From Tritrichomonas foetus (lineage: Eukaryota; Parabasalia; Tritrichomonadida; Tritrichomonadidae), in assembly GCA_001839685.1 (NCBI GenBank), contig MLAK01000759.1, positions 7,615 to 38,469 on the forward strand: a DNA stretch of 30,855 bases, read 5' to 3'. Both the position numbers and the translations under genes were made by a program. Positions 8,501 to 18,200 of this stretch are shown here, in pieces (the stretch's first letter is position 1; every line of letters begins with the position of its first letter). The notes below the pieces were generated by a model. The model was not told where the DNA came from and made no database searches. It worked only from the letters and a program-made list of their open reading frames with translations.

Positions 8501-9449
8501 TATTTTCAAATAAAGCTCGGAAGACTGAGTTCGAAACGATTGGATGAAGAAGATCATAAGCAAACAATGATGTAAAAATTGTAAGGGTACGTGCAATTAA
8601 CTCAGGAAGATTATTCTCACTGATCATGCTTGGATGTGAAGCGACATAGTTCCACGTAAAAAAGCTAATTTCAATTAAAAAACTGATTGATGAAGATTCT
8701 ATGTAATTTTTTGAAGTTGTTGTATTACATTCCAAGCCAACTAAATAAGTAAATAAATCACAAAAATAAGGGATGAATTTTTGAATGAAATCACCATCAT
8801 TTGCAAGCTCAACAACAAATTTATAAATAATACTTGCATTGTCAAGTGTAAATCGGGGCCAATTAAATAACAGTGATGTTAAATCATATCTGCTCATTGC
8901 CAGGACAACAATTCGTTGATAGGCATCACCGATTGACATCAAATCTAATAAAAACTCACAAATATAGGAAACATCATCCCCTTCCTTAATGGATAATGGA
9001 ATAATAGCTGATGCTGCACATGTCACAATTGATGAAATAAAATTTGAACGCTCTTCGCCAAGATCAATAATATGTGGATCTTCTGAAAGTGATGTGTGAT
9101 GTTTACAAAATCCTTTGGGGTCCCAGCAGCTACTGTTTCCACAATCACATGCACCAGAATCTGAAATTTCGATTATTACATCATGACCTTCATGATTTCC
9201 GTTCAAAAAGCATGGAACACATATCCCTGAATTTTTTCCGATGGCGCATGTTTGACACACAACGACGATATGTGGCGTATCCCAAGTTTCTTGACAAGAA
9301 AATTCTGTAATTCTTTGATTTTCGAGTGTAAGCCAATCCGAAAATGATAAATCTGGATCATTAACAATTAACTTTCCTGACATCTCAACCGCCTCTGCGG
9401 GATTCGTCTGAAAAAGGTTGTTGAGAATACTTTCGAAGCCAGGATCCAT
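5550..9449 (-). CDS. UBR-box E3 ubiquitin ligase (N-recognin family)
   Basis: A 1,299-aa protein with a clear N-terminal UBR box at residues 52-118. It has the expected cysteine/histidine spacing: C52, C65, C68, C77, C80, H86, H89, C101, C103, C108, C115, H117/H118, including the CDCG and HEGHDV signatures. This zinc domain binds destabilising N-terminal residues in N-recognins, which then direct ubiquitination and proteasomal degradation. A second Cys/His cluster starts at C906/C909 (HCVVCHK) and continues to a HCKC motif. It sits where UBR1/2-type ligases carry their RING, but looks shortened. The C-terminal ~200 residues resemble the conserved UBR tail. Residues about 625-700 are Asn/Ser/Met/Gly-rich and another stretch near 1075-1100 is Asn/Gln-rich. 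At 1,299 aa it is shorter than yeast and animal UBR1 (about 1,750-1,950). The ATG at 9449 gives a natural N-terminus and has TCATC 14 nt upstream. Confidence 0.88.
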   Translation of the reverse strand: MDPGFESILNNLFQTNPAEAVEMSGKLIVNDPDLSFSDWLTLENQRITEFSCQETWDTPHIVVVCQTCAIGKNSGICVPCFLNGNHEGHDVIIEISDSGACDCGNSSCWDPKGFCKHHTSLSEDPHIIDLGEERSNFISSIVTCAASAIIPLSIKEGDDVSYICEFLLDLMSIGDAYQRIVVLAMSRYDLTSLLFNWPRFTLDNASIIYKFVVELANDGDFIQKFIPYFCDLFTYLVGLECNTTTSKNYIESSSISFLIEISFFTWNYVASHPSMISENNLPELIARTLTIFTSLFAYDLLHPIVSNSVFRALFENISIIINTEYFLTMLENPEKQYILSTFLENICLIEANPVIEISDQKNSKILQNSCLAHRVIYETFSSLTRVNVNSSVFFSSLSLFVLMNVLRDIVDKPTEFSPAIWQRSIFQRGVCLGCFLPLHFLAFEHFITHSDDPKKDWETIAEQQHMETEILLFGATVLPIRTCALLSYMSFEMSPAPEIISVDYDPIISVRGRWGAAYCAVALASETDDVVSMIMHTFGLFDNDKQMNNNRPIRFFAFLHFIAVLVTDTSIFCRSKYELLRRKVIAILQESPKTLSQIIERIGDIENQFDLKMILDEVAIKTKNMGKNGSNDGINSMNSFGYINSSMNGVMNNDLINSGMSSLNNWTNNGMLKGNYGNMNQSRIQLNSTSSSSHTSGTTMFALNPKFGFLMVPLSIWIGPIIAYEVISRYVDPDSSTLFYFLNGKEEVFPEGYDMKKLLFTQCFFAACYMAIVEVDVEIDYTTITLLLNLLLLVDKYNTEPPVKEPIPAIQVQTYEQLCLAMPSSFPRFLKTPFAYRMRNGVTFLELVRTLGPVSNHFINSLFKGNGVDNRKKIDYLKLQTMKEFTHAQNEYLPKPLRSISSHNHCVVCHKPMKTQEQIPALCYAFRMPSGRATYRVAISGNAFHCKCFSNARKSMLHFNFILNDTRSVLGKFDHKVEKLVQTIADEIEILELRHSRNPFIFKDRASILKLSYLFEAAKASIKEKKKDKFRRVETDFLSIFISDLLLSNNAKDDFLTIFKNVYQEQMQQIKEINQINQLNKSKKANSQNNQQNATQSKDHDEFESIIDFCMLRRILFVGFFVVPLINLNTIEELVNDIVLATNYFDIEISSVVDTRKHNIEEMKLTHYENLLQYYKFIDLPHNFLEFTIDPFNIDILHSDSPYSMLCLLTGKCIESNETGKHLAEVQSSLFLVLSGIIAGSLKYMCNNEPTLTKMVESPYITIFGDEQYGLKDGYMLYLNHDRLWRVFDEFLDGSFIAS

Positions 9450-9873
9450 GCGAAATGTTAGATGAAAAACACAAATTTTTTGTAAATTTCCCAGAAATAC
9501 TAAATTCTGTCAAAAAATCTTAAATTCGTACACCAAAGCTACAACTCAATGTATTGTTTACAACAATTTGTTGTGCGATTCCAGATTGATCACCTTAATT
9601 AATTTTATTGACATCATTTATCGAATTATGATTAGATTTTCCTATTGATAAATAACATCAAATGAAAAAAATGCCAATATGATTTTTTGTGTTTTCCTCA
9701 TAAGATTTTAGACAGAACAAATGATTTCGAATAATATAAATATAAAAGAGAAATAAAATTACAATTTGTAATTTGCCAATAAAAGGAAAAATTAAAAAAT
9801 TAAAAAATAAATTTAATACTTCACAGAAATAAAAAAAAAACATACTTCACAAGAAATCTATAAAGTAAAATCA
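9450..9873. other. Spacer between seven-TM protein and UBR E3
   Basis: The left part follows the stop of the leftward seven-TM gene's neighbour and the right part carries that gene's 3' end; the UBR promoter side adjoins 9449. It is AT-rich with A-runs near 9826-9840. A short minus-strand frame of about 60 codons is low-complexity Phe/Ile and not credible as a gene. No repeat or RNA gene is visible. Confidence 0.45.
9461..9465 (-). promoter_or_regulatory. Initiator-like TCATC upstream of UBR E3
   Basis: TCATC on the minus strand, preceded by T-runs, lies 14 nt before the ATG at 9449. The same TTTTCATC context occurs upstream of the ankyrin gene. Confidence 0.3.
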
Positions 9874-11283
9874 TTACACATCACCATTTTGTAAGATTGG
9901 TTCTTCAATTGATGTATATGCTACTTCGCTTTTCTTCATTGGCTTTCTTGATACTTCTTCACCAACAAGAATCGGCTGTAGTGGCAATTTCATTCCTTCT
10001 TGCCAAACAGCGCCACCTTTATCGTTTGGATTAAACCCATCAAGGTCATCAAGCCTCACTTCATCACGCTCACCTTCATCACTCAGATCAGACATCATGT
10101 ATTGATCAATTACAATTCCTCTTGGTCTGAAGATGATCATTGTTGACAAAAGTGTTACAAATTGAATGATAATGTTCGTCATTGAAATTAACCAATTATC
10201 AGCTTCAACCCATGTTAAACAAATATTCATTATAATTATAGTACTTACAACAGAGATGATAACATATAAGAAATAAGTATACATTTTTGTTTTCTCATAA
10301 ATCGGTGTAGTTGTTGGGTCAATTCCTGCTTGTTTAATTACATACATATGTGCATTAATATGTTTTTGAGCATAATGTGAATTCAAAAATAGTGCACGTG
10401 CCATCCAAATCATTGCAACAATTTCAATAGCAAAGAAACCAAGTTCCCAATAATTTAGAGTAACATTATTTTGTAAATAAATCATTGAAAAGAAAACACA
10501 AACAGAAAAGATATTCAATAAGGTTTCTTTCCAATTCAATTCAACATTTAAAATACACCAACCTCTTGTCGACACCATAAGAAGTGAAAACAAACCAATG
10601 CAATATAGACACTCAAAAATTGTTAAACAAATATGCCATTTTGATCGCTCATCGTGCGTACTATCAAATTTTATACTAATGTAACTAAAAACTAGGAATA
10701 AAATATAAAATACACAGCATAAGAGGATGAAAATGTATATTTTCAGGAAATGCCGTTTCCTTATTATTAAGAAAATGACAAAAAGAACTAATAGAAGGGA
10801 AACAAGCCCAAGAAAAATTGGATACATAATTAATTTGGGAATATCGCGATAATCAAGATGCTGATCATTTGGATTCGTATAAACTGCATCAACAAAGTAA
10901 TAATCATTGAATTTAGCTGAATTATAATCGCAATTCATAATTATTGAATAATAGACTCCTTTTTCTTCAATAAAATCGCTAAATTGGTGGACTTGCCCAA
11001 TACTTAAATTAAACATTCTTTCTTCATATCGTTCGTTATATGAACAAGTTTCAATATCAATTTCGAAGTTCATGTAATCCCTCAAAAACGATTTGTATTG
11101 TTTGGCTGTCATAATAAAAAGTTTGACTCTTCCTGCTTTGAAATTAGAAATGTTATTTGCTAGGGTAAAACTGAAAGTTCCGTTTTTGTAAAATCCAAAA
11201 TTGCCAAGTGATACAATATCCGTGTAAAATGATGCTTTTCCTGTGATTCGATAACAAAGTGTGATTAAAATCGAAAAAAACAT
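9874..11283 (-). CDS. Seven-TM membrane protein with luminal N-domain, GOST/GPR107-TMEM145-like
   Basis: A 469-aa protein. A hydrophobic N-terminus (residues 1-16) looks like a signal peptide, followed by a soluble domain to about residue 150. There are seven hydrophobic segments at about 152-174, 181-204, 217-238, 254-270, 279-299, 335-356 and 366-385, then an acidic cytosolic tail. The N-domain opens with GNFGFYKNGTFSF, like the opening strand of Golgi-dynamics (GOLD)-domain seven-TM proteins (GPR107, GPR108, GPR180, TMEM87, TMEM145). C80 and C118 could form a disulphide. Three NxS/T sites lie in the N-domain (N34, N44, N92). A TRGWCIL motif in TM3 and IFRPRG after TM7 fit the TMEM145/GPR180 branch better than rhodopsin-type receptors. 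GOST proteins mostly act in Golgi and endosomal trafficking. Family membership is good by architecture; the exact orthologue is unsure. Confidence 0.65.
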   Translation of the reverse strand: MFFSILITLCYRITGKASFYTDIVSLGNFGFYKNGTFSFTLANNISNFKAGRVKLFIMTAKQYKSFLRDYMNFEIDIETCSYNERYEERMFNLSIGQVHQFSDFIEEKGVYYSIIMNCDYNSAKFNDYYFVDAVYTNPNDQHLDYRDIPKLIMYPIFLGLVSLLLVLFVIFLIIRKRHFLKIYIFILLCCVFYILFLVFSYISIKFDSTHDERSKWHICLTIFECLYCIGLFSLLMVSTRGWCILNVELNWKETLLNIFSVCVFFSMIYLQNNVTLNYWELGFFAIEIVAMIWMARALFLNSHYAQKHINAHMYVIKQAGIDPTTTPIYEKTKMYTYFLYVIISVVSTIIIMNICLTWVEADNWLISMTNIIIQFVTLLSTMIIFRPRGIVIDQYMMSDLSDEGERDEVRLDDLDGFNPNDKGGAVWQEGMKLPLQPILVGEEVSRKPMKKSEVAYTSIEEPILQNGDV

Positions 11284-11460
11284 GAAAGAATTTTTTGGAT
11301 AAATTTACAGAGGTGAAATTTTTTATTCGGTTTTTGGCGAATTACAAGGTGAAATTTTAAACTGCTAATTGAAATCACTCATTTTCAATAGATAAATGTT
11401 CCATCAAAATTTCGCTTTAAAGATTTAGTGACAGATAAAGATATTATTTGAGGAACGAAA

Positions 11461-11534
11461 GCCTTCGTAGCTCAACCGGCTAGAGCATAAGACTCTTAAT
11501 CTTGGGGTTGCGGGTTCGAGTCCCGCCGGAGGCT
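11461..11534 (+). tRNA. tRNA-Lys (anticodon CUU)
   Basis: A complete cloverleaf can be drawn. The acceptor pairs GCCTTCG with CGGAGGC (one G-U), the D stem is GCTC/GAGC, the anticodon stem is TAAGA/TCTTG with loop CTCTTAA (anticodon CTT, reading AAG), and the T stem is GCGGG/CCCGC around TTCGAGT. There is no intron and no encoded CCA. The base after the acceptor (position 73) is T, unusual for a eukaryotic lysine tRNA. Box A (TAGCTCAACCGG, 11468-11479) and box B (GGTTCGAGTCC, 11513-11523) are present. The gene sits in the promoter interval between the leftward seven-TM gene and the rightward E2 gene. Confidence 0.97.
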
Positions 11535-11538
11535 TCAA

Positions 11539-11545
11539 TTTTTTT
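11539..11545 (+). terminator. RNA polymerase III terminator (T7)
   Basis: Seven consecutive T begin four bases after the last tRNA base, the usual Pol III termination signal. Confidence 0.85.
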
Positions 11546-11622
11546 CCTTTTTCCAGTACTTTAATTTATCCTCTGCCAAATATACATTCAGATATTAATT
11601 GGCTGCTTTCTTCACCATAATT

Positions 11623-11626
11623 TCAC
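11623..11626 (+). promoter_or_regulatory. Initiator-like TCAC upstream of the E2 gene
   Basis: A TTTCACCATC motif lies about 22 nt before the ATG at 11647; a similar TTCACCAT lies 12 nt further upstream. It is a weak match to the TCAYW pattern. Confidence 0.2.
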
Positions 11627-11646
11627 CATCGTTTTTTGAAATTTTA

Positions 11647-12114
11647 ATGACAGCAATTAAAAGACTCGAAACTGATAAGAGAAGCCTCACACTTCGCCCA
11701 ATCGATGGTGTTAATATTTCATGGCCAAACAACAACATCCGCGAATGGTTGGTCCAAATTGAAGGACCTGCCGGCAGTCTTTATGAAAACGACATTTTCG
11801 ATATATACTTTACTTTCAAAGACGACTATCCAAAACATGCTCCTAAAGTCCAAATGAAAACGCCAATTGTACATCCCAACGTTGATATTAATGGCGCTGT
11901 TTGTGTTGATGTTCTTCGTGTTCAATATAATAACACGGTTGATGTCAGAAAAATAATTGAAGGTATTATAAATGCTTTAGAACATCCTAACGAGAAAGGC
12001 CGTTTAAACGCTCAAGTCGGAGATCTAATGCTCAGAGATATGGCTGCATTTGAAGCGAAAGCAAGAAAACAAGTTGCAACTAATATTATGAATCGTGCAA
12101 AGACTGGTCAGTAA
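11647..12114 (+). CDS. Ubiquitin-conjugating enzyme (UBC-fold E2), atypical
   Basis: A 155-aa E2 of minimal UBC-domain length. The HPN motif (H76-P77-N78) and the following catalytic cysteine C86 in the context DINGAVCVD are in place, so thioester formation with ubiquitin or a ubiquitin-like protein is expected. The conserved W-x-P that usually follows the cysteine by 7-10 residues is missing; Y94-N95 stand there. The HPN-xDxxG-xVC arrangement resembles UBC12 (NEDD8 E2), but the N-terminal extension of UBC12 is absent, so the partner is open. The frame extends 16 codons upstream to a TTG; the ATG at 11647 gives the normal start of helix 1 (AIKRLETDKRSL). The stop is within TAAA. The Tra1-like gene follows 136 bp downstream on the same strand. 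Confidence 0.9.
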   Translation: MTAIKRLETDKRSLTLRPIDGVNISWPNNNIREWLVQIEGPAGSLYENDIFDIYFTFKDDYPKHAPKVQMKTPIVHPNVDINGAVCVDVLRVQYNNTVDVRKIIEGIINALEHPNEKGRLNAQVGDLMLRDMAAFEAKARKQVATNIMNRAKTGQ

Positions 12115-12250
12115 AATTATTTTTATTCCTATAAACCTTTTTATATGGCAAAATTTCGTAAATTTTTGCTTGATTTTGATCAAAATTTTGTTAACAAAAT
12201 AATCATTAACCATTCAGAATTTCAACTTTTTGAATTCAAATTTATGTTGA

Positions 12251-15200
12251 ATGGAATATATCAGGCAGCTCCCGAAAGAGCCTGATTTTAGAGTATCTGA
12301 CCTAACCGATGCTCTTTCGAAAATTGAGACAGAAATTATTGATGATTATGAATCGCTCAATTTCAATAAAGAAAGACAATTTATTCAAGATTTATTTTCA
12401 ATCGCAAACACTACCGACTTCAAAATGAGTAACGACCGATGGGATATACTGAAATTCAATATTTTGTCGTTTATTATTGCGCACTATCCGACGATATATC
12501 AGATTCCGAAGATGTCTTTAAATACGGCATATGGACCCCTCTATCATATTCTCATTAAATTTCTATCGGTTAAAAAAACACCTGACACTGCTCAAATTGT
12601 TGCCGCTCAAACAAAAAAAATCCTCGATACACTTTTATCAGAACACACTTCACCATATCATTTTTATGTTCGATCATGTGCAACATACGCAACAATGTTG
12701 CCTAGCTTACTCACATCATTCGATAAGCCAGGGAAGAAAAATAGTCAAGAAGTTTTTGGTCCACTTTTTGATAATATCATGAAAAAGTGTGAAGAAGAAA
12801 GTAAAAGGGAACTTAAAGACCAAGGTACAGTTTCACCATCAGTCTATTTCAACAATCCAAATTATGTTATGATATTCGAATACATTTATTTACATAGCTT
12901 ACGATGCTGTAACTTCAGATTATCACAAAAAGATCCTGATTATAGTCCATTAATGCTAAAATTATTGAAATTTAATCATCGATCTTCCTCTTCACTTTTA
13001 CATTTATATTTTTACAAATATAATCTCGAACGATCAAAATCATTATCACCCGAAGATACAGCTCTTCTTGCAGCAATTCTATATAGAAATGCGAGAATGC
13101 GAGTGAATGATTTTTTTAAGCATTCCTCAACGCATAATATCCCCTTTGAATATTTTCCGGAAATGGATTCACCGAAAACTATTTTTCAAACCTTACGCTT
13201 TCTATGCCAATATTTATATATACCAAATCAAATTAATGTTCTTAGAAGCTGGCAAGCCAAAGGAAAAGAAACCGACTCGAAATTTATCGGTTTTTTAATT
13301 AGAAGAGCCGATAATAATACACGAATATCGTTATTTTACTTTTTAGAACAACTAGCTGCTTCTATTGGCGTAATTACTGAGTCATTAAAAAGTATAAAAG
13401 CTATAAAAGTCGGATCATATAAAAAAAATATTATTTATTTTAATGAACAATTTATTGAAAATGAACCTAATCCCTTAGATCAATTCTTATATTCTAAATT
13501 AATATATGAATCTTATGAAACTTTTGAAGAAGCATACAAAGCTTATGAAAAATACTGCAAATATACTAATTTTGTTATGAATCGTTTTCCAATGCCTTTT
13601 CATTTTTTGCAAAAATTTTTCAATGTAATTGGCAAAAGTGCAACAGCTAATGATACAACTCTCGATGATAAACAAGTCAATTCAATGATAATATTTTATA
13701 TTAAGCGACTCCTACAAGTATTATTTAAGTTTTTAATTGAGTTGAGCTACAGAGAATTATTTATTTTACTTTTTCATAATGAAGTAACTAGTAAAATTAA
13801 GAATTCTAAAATTGCATCAAAAACCAATCAATTTGAAAGTGCGATTAATACTTTTTACCGAAAAATTCAAGAGCATTTAATTAAAAAAATGAATAGTGAT
13901 TATTTGAATTTATTCGCTAAAATAATTGCACGGAAACTTTTTACAGCTTCTCGAAAACGGAAAATTTCTTTTTATTTTGTTAAGCACTTACAAAATATTC
14001 TCCCTACAAATATTATTTATAAAATCACAAATTACATGCTTCATATCTTATATGAAAATACAATGCTAATTGATGAATTTAATTTAGAAAAAGCAAATGA
14101 TTTTCATCAATATTTATATTTAGTTCTAAAAATAGGTGGAAGAGCAAATTCTCATATTCCTCCACGAAATGAATTTTCTTTACTTCTTCGGAATTACCAA
14201 AAAATGTTTTTAAATGTGCTATTATCTCGCTATAAATCAACAAATCAGAGGGAATTCCTAAATTCTATGACCCAATATATTCGTATAATGACAGAAAATG
14301 CAGATGAAATGTTGAAAGAGCAATATCGAAATGTTGCATTTAAAATGCATCTAAAATTATATAGACCTCAATTATATGATCATAGACAAGAAATTAAAAA
14401 ATTAGCAGCACCACTAATGCTTGATAATTTTGTAATTGATTTCCAAAATCATACATCAATACCAACAAGCTTGGTAATCTATTTAATATATGGGTATACA
14501 TCAAAACAACCAGATTTGATTCATAAAGCACTTGAAAACTCACTTCATTTTCTTTTGAGTACCAAAGAGGAAACTATAAAATCCAATGAGCAACAAATTT
14601 TTGATAGTGATACCGAATTTTACAGACCCTTTTATATAGCAATGTTCAAATCAATAAGAAAAAGTCATAAAGAAGATGCTTTACAGTTAATGCATTCTAT
14701 TCCACAGCTTTTGAGGTTATTCCATAGTTGGAGAACCAATGTATCTGTCCAGCAAGTTGGATATATTTTATCATGTTATCAAGTAGATTTCATAAATGTT
14801 TTAAAGACTATTTTAGCTAATTTCAATGGAAAAGAAACTGAAGCTCTACATATGGTGATACTGATTCAAACATTTATTGAAGCAAATGATGATTATAGTG
14901 AGTATCCTATTTCACTTCTTGAGCAAATAATTAATAACTTAACAGCACTTTTAGGCTTTGAATTAATAAGAGATCGTGTAATTGCTTTGTTTAATAAATT
15001 AAATTCTCTTTTTGCTCCAATTGTATCAAGTGGTAATTATAACTATATCATTGCACTTATTTATGGTGTATTATGTTCATATTCCGTAGCTAGTGCCTTA
15101 TATGTGAATATAATAAGTTCATTTGTCAGTTTATTAAATATTACTGTTAAAGAAGCCTCAAAAATCGTAGATAAATTCTTTACACTGTATAAGGCTCCAC

Positions 15201-18200
15201 ATAATATTAATGGAATTTTAACTTTATTTTTATTAATCCAGAAAAAATATCCAGGGTCAATAACAAATGTCCATTTGAATTTATATTTAATAATTCTTTC
15301 CAATTCTCCATTTTTCCTGAACACATCACCAAATTTATACATGAAACCATTTAATGAATTCTTGAAGACTTTCATTGAAAATTTGCTTCCTGAACATAAA
15401 AGTTATTTTACTCATATTGCAATTTCGTTTATTAAATTCAAGTCTCTTAATTTAAATTTCAGGAGATCATTGATTAAAAGATTACATGAAGCAAAAGTCG
15501 AATCTCCTTATAAGGATTACAATCATCTTCAAAGAATTCAACTTAGAGAGTTTTATAGCATTTTTGCAGCAACTCTTGCATGTGGTGTTCAAAATAATCA
15601 ACCAATACCAATTGATATTATTGATAGATCTGTGAACGATATTAAAAAAAGTGACAGTCCAAATAACGCAAATGTATCTATGGAGTATATTATGAGATTA
15701 TGTTTTATCCAGATGGTTTTTAAAACACAACCTCCAAATTCACCTTTTTTTGAGAAAAAACGAATTAATCAATTCATTATGTTCTTCATACATGTTTTCC
15801 CTTACCATATTTTTGAAAAGAAGATTAAGAAATGTATTGAAATCCTAAAAGAAAAAATACCAATGTGTGTTGAAAACTTTGTAGCCAGCATTCAATCATC
15901 ATATTTGAAAACTCCAAATCTTGATGGTACTTTGAAAATAGTACGCCATAATGCCGCCCTTTTCCCCGAAATTATTAAAGCTGAACATATCAAAAGCTTT
16001 CTAAATAAAGTTCTCGATTATACTTCACAATCAAATGAAAAAAGAATTGAAGGCTTTATGGAAATTGTTGGTCATACAAACTTTTTAAGAATCCCAAATT
16101 ATTCAACTGAAACTCAATTTCGACAAATTTTCATGGAGAAAAGAGATCAAATGAGTAATTTAGCTCACCTTATTCATTTCTTTTTACAATTATTTATTGA
16201 TAATACACAACCTTATTATTATATCTTTTATGATCATGCTCAAACAATTCTTTATCATTTTAAAGAAGAAACTTTAAATTGCATTTTATCACACCCTTAT
16301 AAAAATGAAGTCGAAATGGCATATGATTTCTTATATGATTTAATAAATGATGATAAAACAAATGATTTTTTCAAATTATTATTGGCTAAATTTCAGACAG
16401 AAATCTCGAGAAATGTTGCAAAAATACATCCTGCTCTTTTCTGTGTAATGAAAAAATTATGTAAACAAGAACGTTTTTCAAAGTTCCCATCCGTCGATAG
16501 AATTTTATTAATCCTTTATAGTCAACTCTTCAAACGATCTCAGACGGAAAACACTGATAATTTGTACGCTCAAATGAATATTTTATTTGCTACTTTATTA
16601 AATATTGTTCGAAATAATCTTATTTATGACAACATTATCGGCCTAACCAAATATTTTTATCCATGGGTTATTAATTCGCCATTATACAAAAAATATAAAA
16701 GGAAAATATTTCATAATCGAGAGCGAAGTTTCTATTCAGAAAATTTCTTTAGAATCCTTGAAGATAATGAACGAATTAAAAATTATAGCACAGTTGGAAT
16801 TTTATTAGTTCAATGTGCTAGAGGAATGAAAGAATTTTTTCAAGAAGAAAATGAAAGCTTCTTTTCCACTATCAAACCAATGTTGTCAAATCCAATGAAA
16901 ATTGGGTTCATTGTCAGCACTTTAGTTGTGTATTTCAAATTCAATAAACCTGCCAGATTAAATCTTTCAATAACATTAGCTACATTTGGTCCAGCCCTTG
17001 CTCAACCTGATCCTTATCCAATCATTCAAGTATTTAAGTTGGCAAATAGACTTCTTGAATTAGAATCATTACCAAATTATGTTTTATCTGATTTACTTCA
17101 GCATGTGTTAACATTTTTTAAATTTCTTGAATATCCATATTCGCAATATGTTACACCTTTATTCCAAAAAGCTGATAAAATATTTAAAGATAATGTTCCT
17201 GAAGAATTATCTAATGAACTTACTTATTTTATTTCTAGTAGATTTGGTTTTTGTTCTTCTGGTGCATTTCTTAATATCAATTTACAAAGTTTATTAACAT
17301 TATTTCAATTGATACCAAATTTGATGAAATGTGCTCCATCATCAATAATATACTCATTAATTCACACATTAGATCTAAGTTCACAGCAAATGAGAAATGG
17401 AATATTCAAACCAGAAGATAATATTTTTATAATCTCTTATTGTGTAAAATTTATGGCATTTTTGAATGTTTCTCAAAAATTGGAAGAATATTTTTGTAAA
17501 TATGCATTTAACTTTTTTAAAGAAGTGATATTAGCCTCAGATAACGAAAACCCTCGTACTATTGATGCTTTTTTATTTAATTTAATGAGAAAATCGAAAT
17601 ATGTAACAAACGAAATATTTGAAGCATTAGAAATGAAAGCTGCAAAATCTAAAAAGCTTTATCTTTATAAATTCGCTTTATTAGCAACTGAAAATGCCGA
17701 TATCTACATTTTATTGAATCATTTAGTTTTTATTCAAGAATCATTCGAGAAAATTATGGAACAACTACGAAAGATTAATAATTCACCAAATGAACATAAA
17801 GGTATCGACCGTAAAAAGGCGGAAATTAAAAATCTTTTGCCAATTCTAAGAACTTATGTTTCAAGTATTTTTAATCGAGAAGAATTAACGAAAACACAAT
17901 TACCACAACAATTTTTTGATTTACTTGATGAATTCAGAAACAATGTAGATGAAATTGAAACCCGAAGAGAAATTCTACTCTTTTATGTTAATAATGCAAA
18001 CCATCATGAAAAATTAGCCCAGTTAACAAAGTTTTGGGATTTGATTTTATTAACTCAATATCCGCAAACAGCAGCTATATGGCCAAAGAGTCTCATAAAA
18101 TGTATTGAGTGTCTCCCATATGATCATCAATCGGATTATTTACGTATTATTTTGAAAAGAACAAAGTATAATAGAAAGGTGCTTTATCCAACCATGATAA

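Noticed and set aside
11599..11646. N-terminal extension of the E2 from a TTG
   Set aside because: There is no ATG before 11647; the added residues are not UBC-like, and the UBC helix starts at the ATG.
15061..15375. 104-codon minus-strand frame inside the Tra1-like gene
   Set aside because: Antisense shadow of a continuous 2,973-codon frame.
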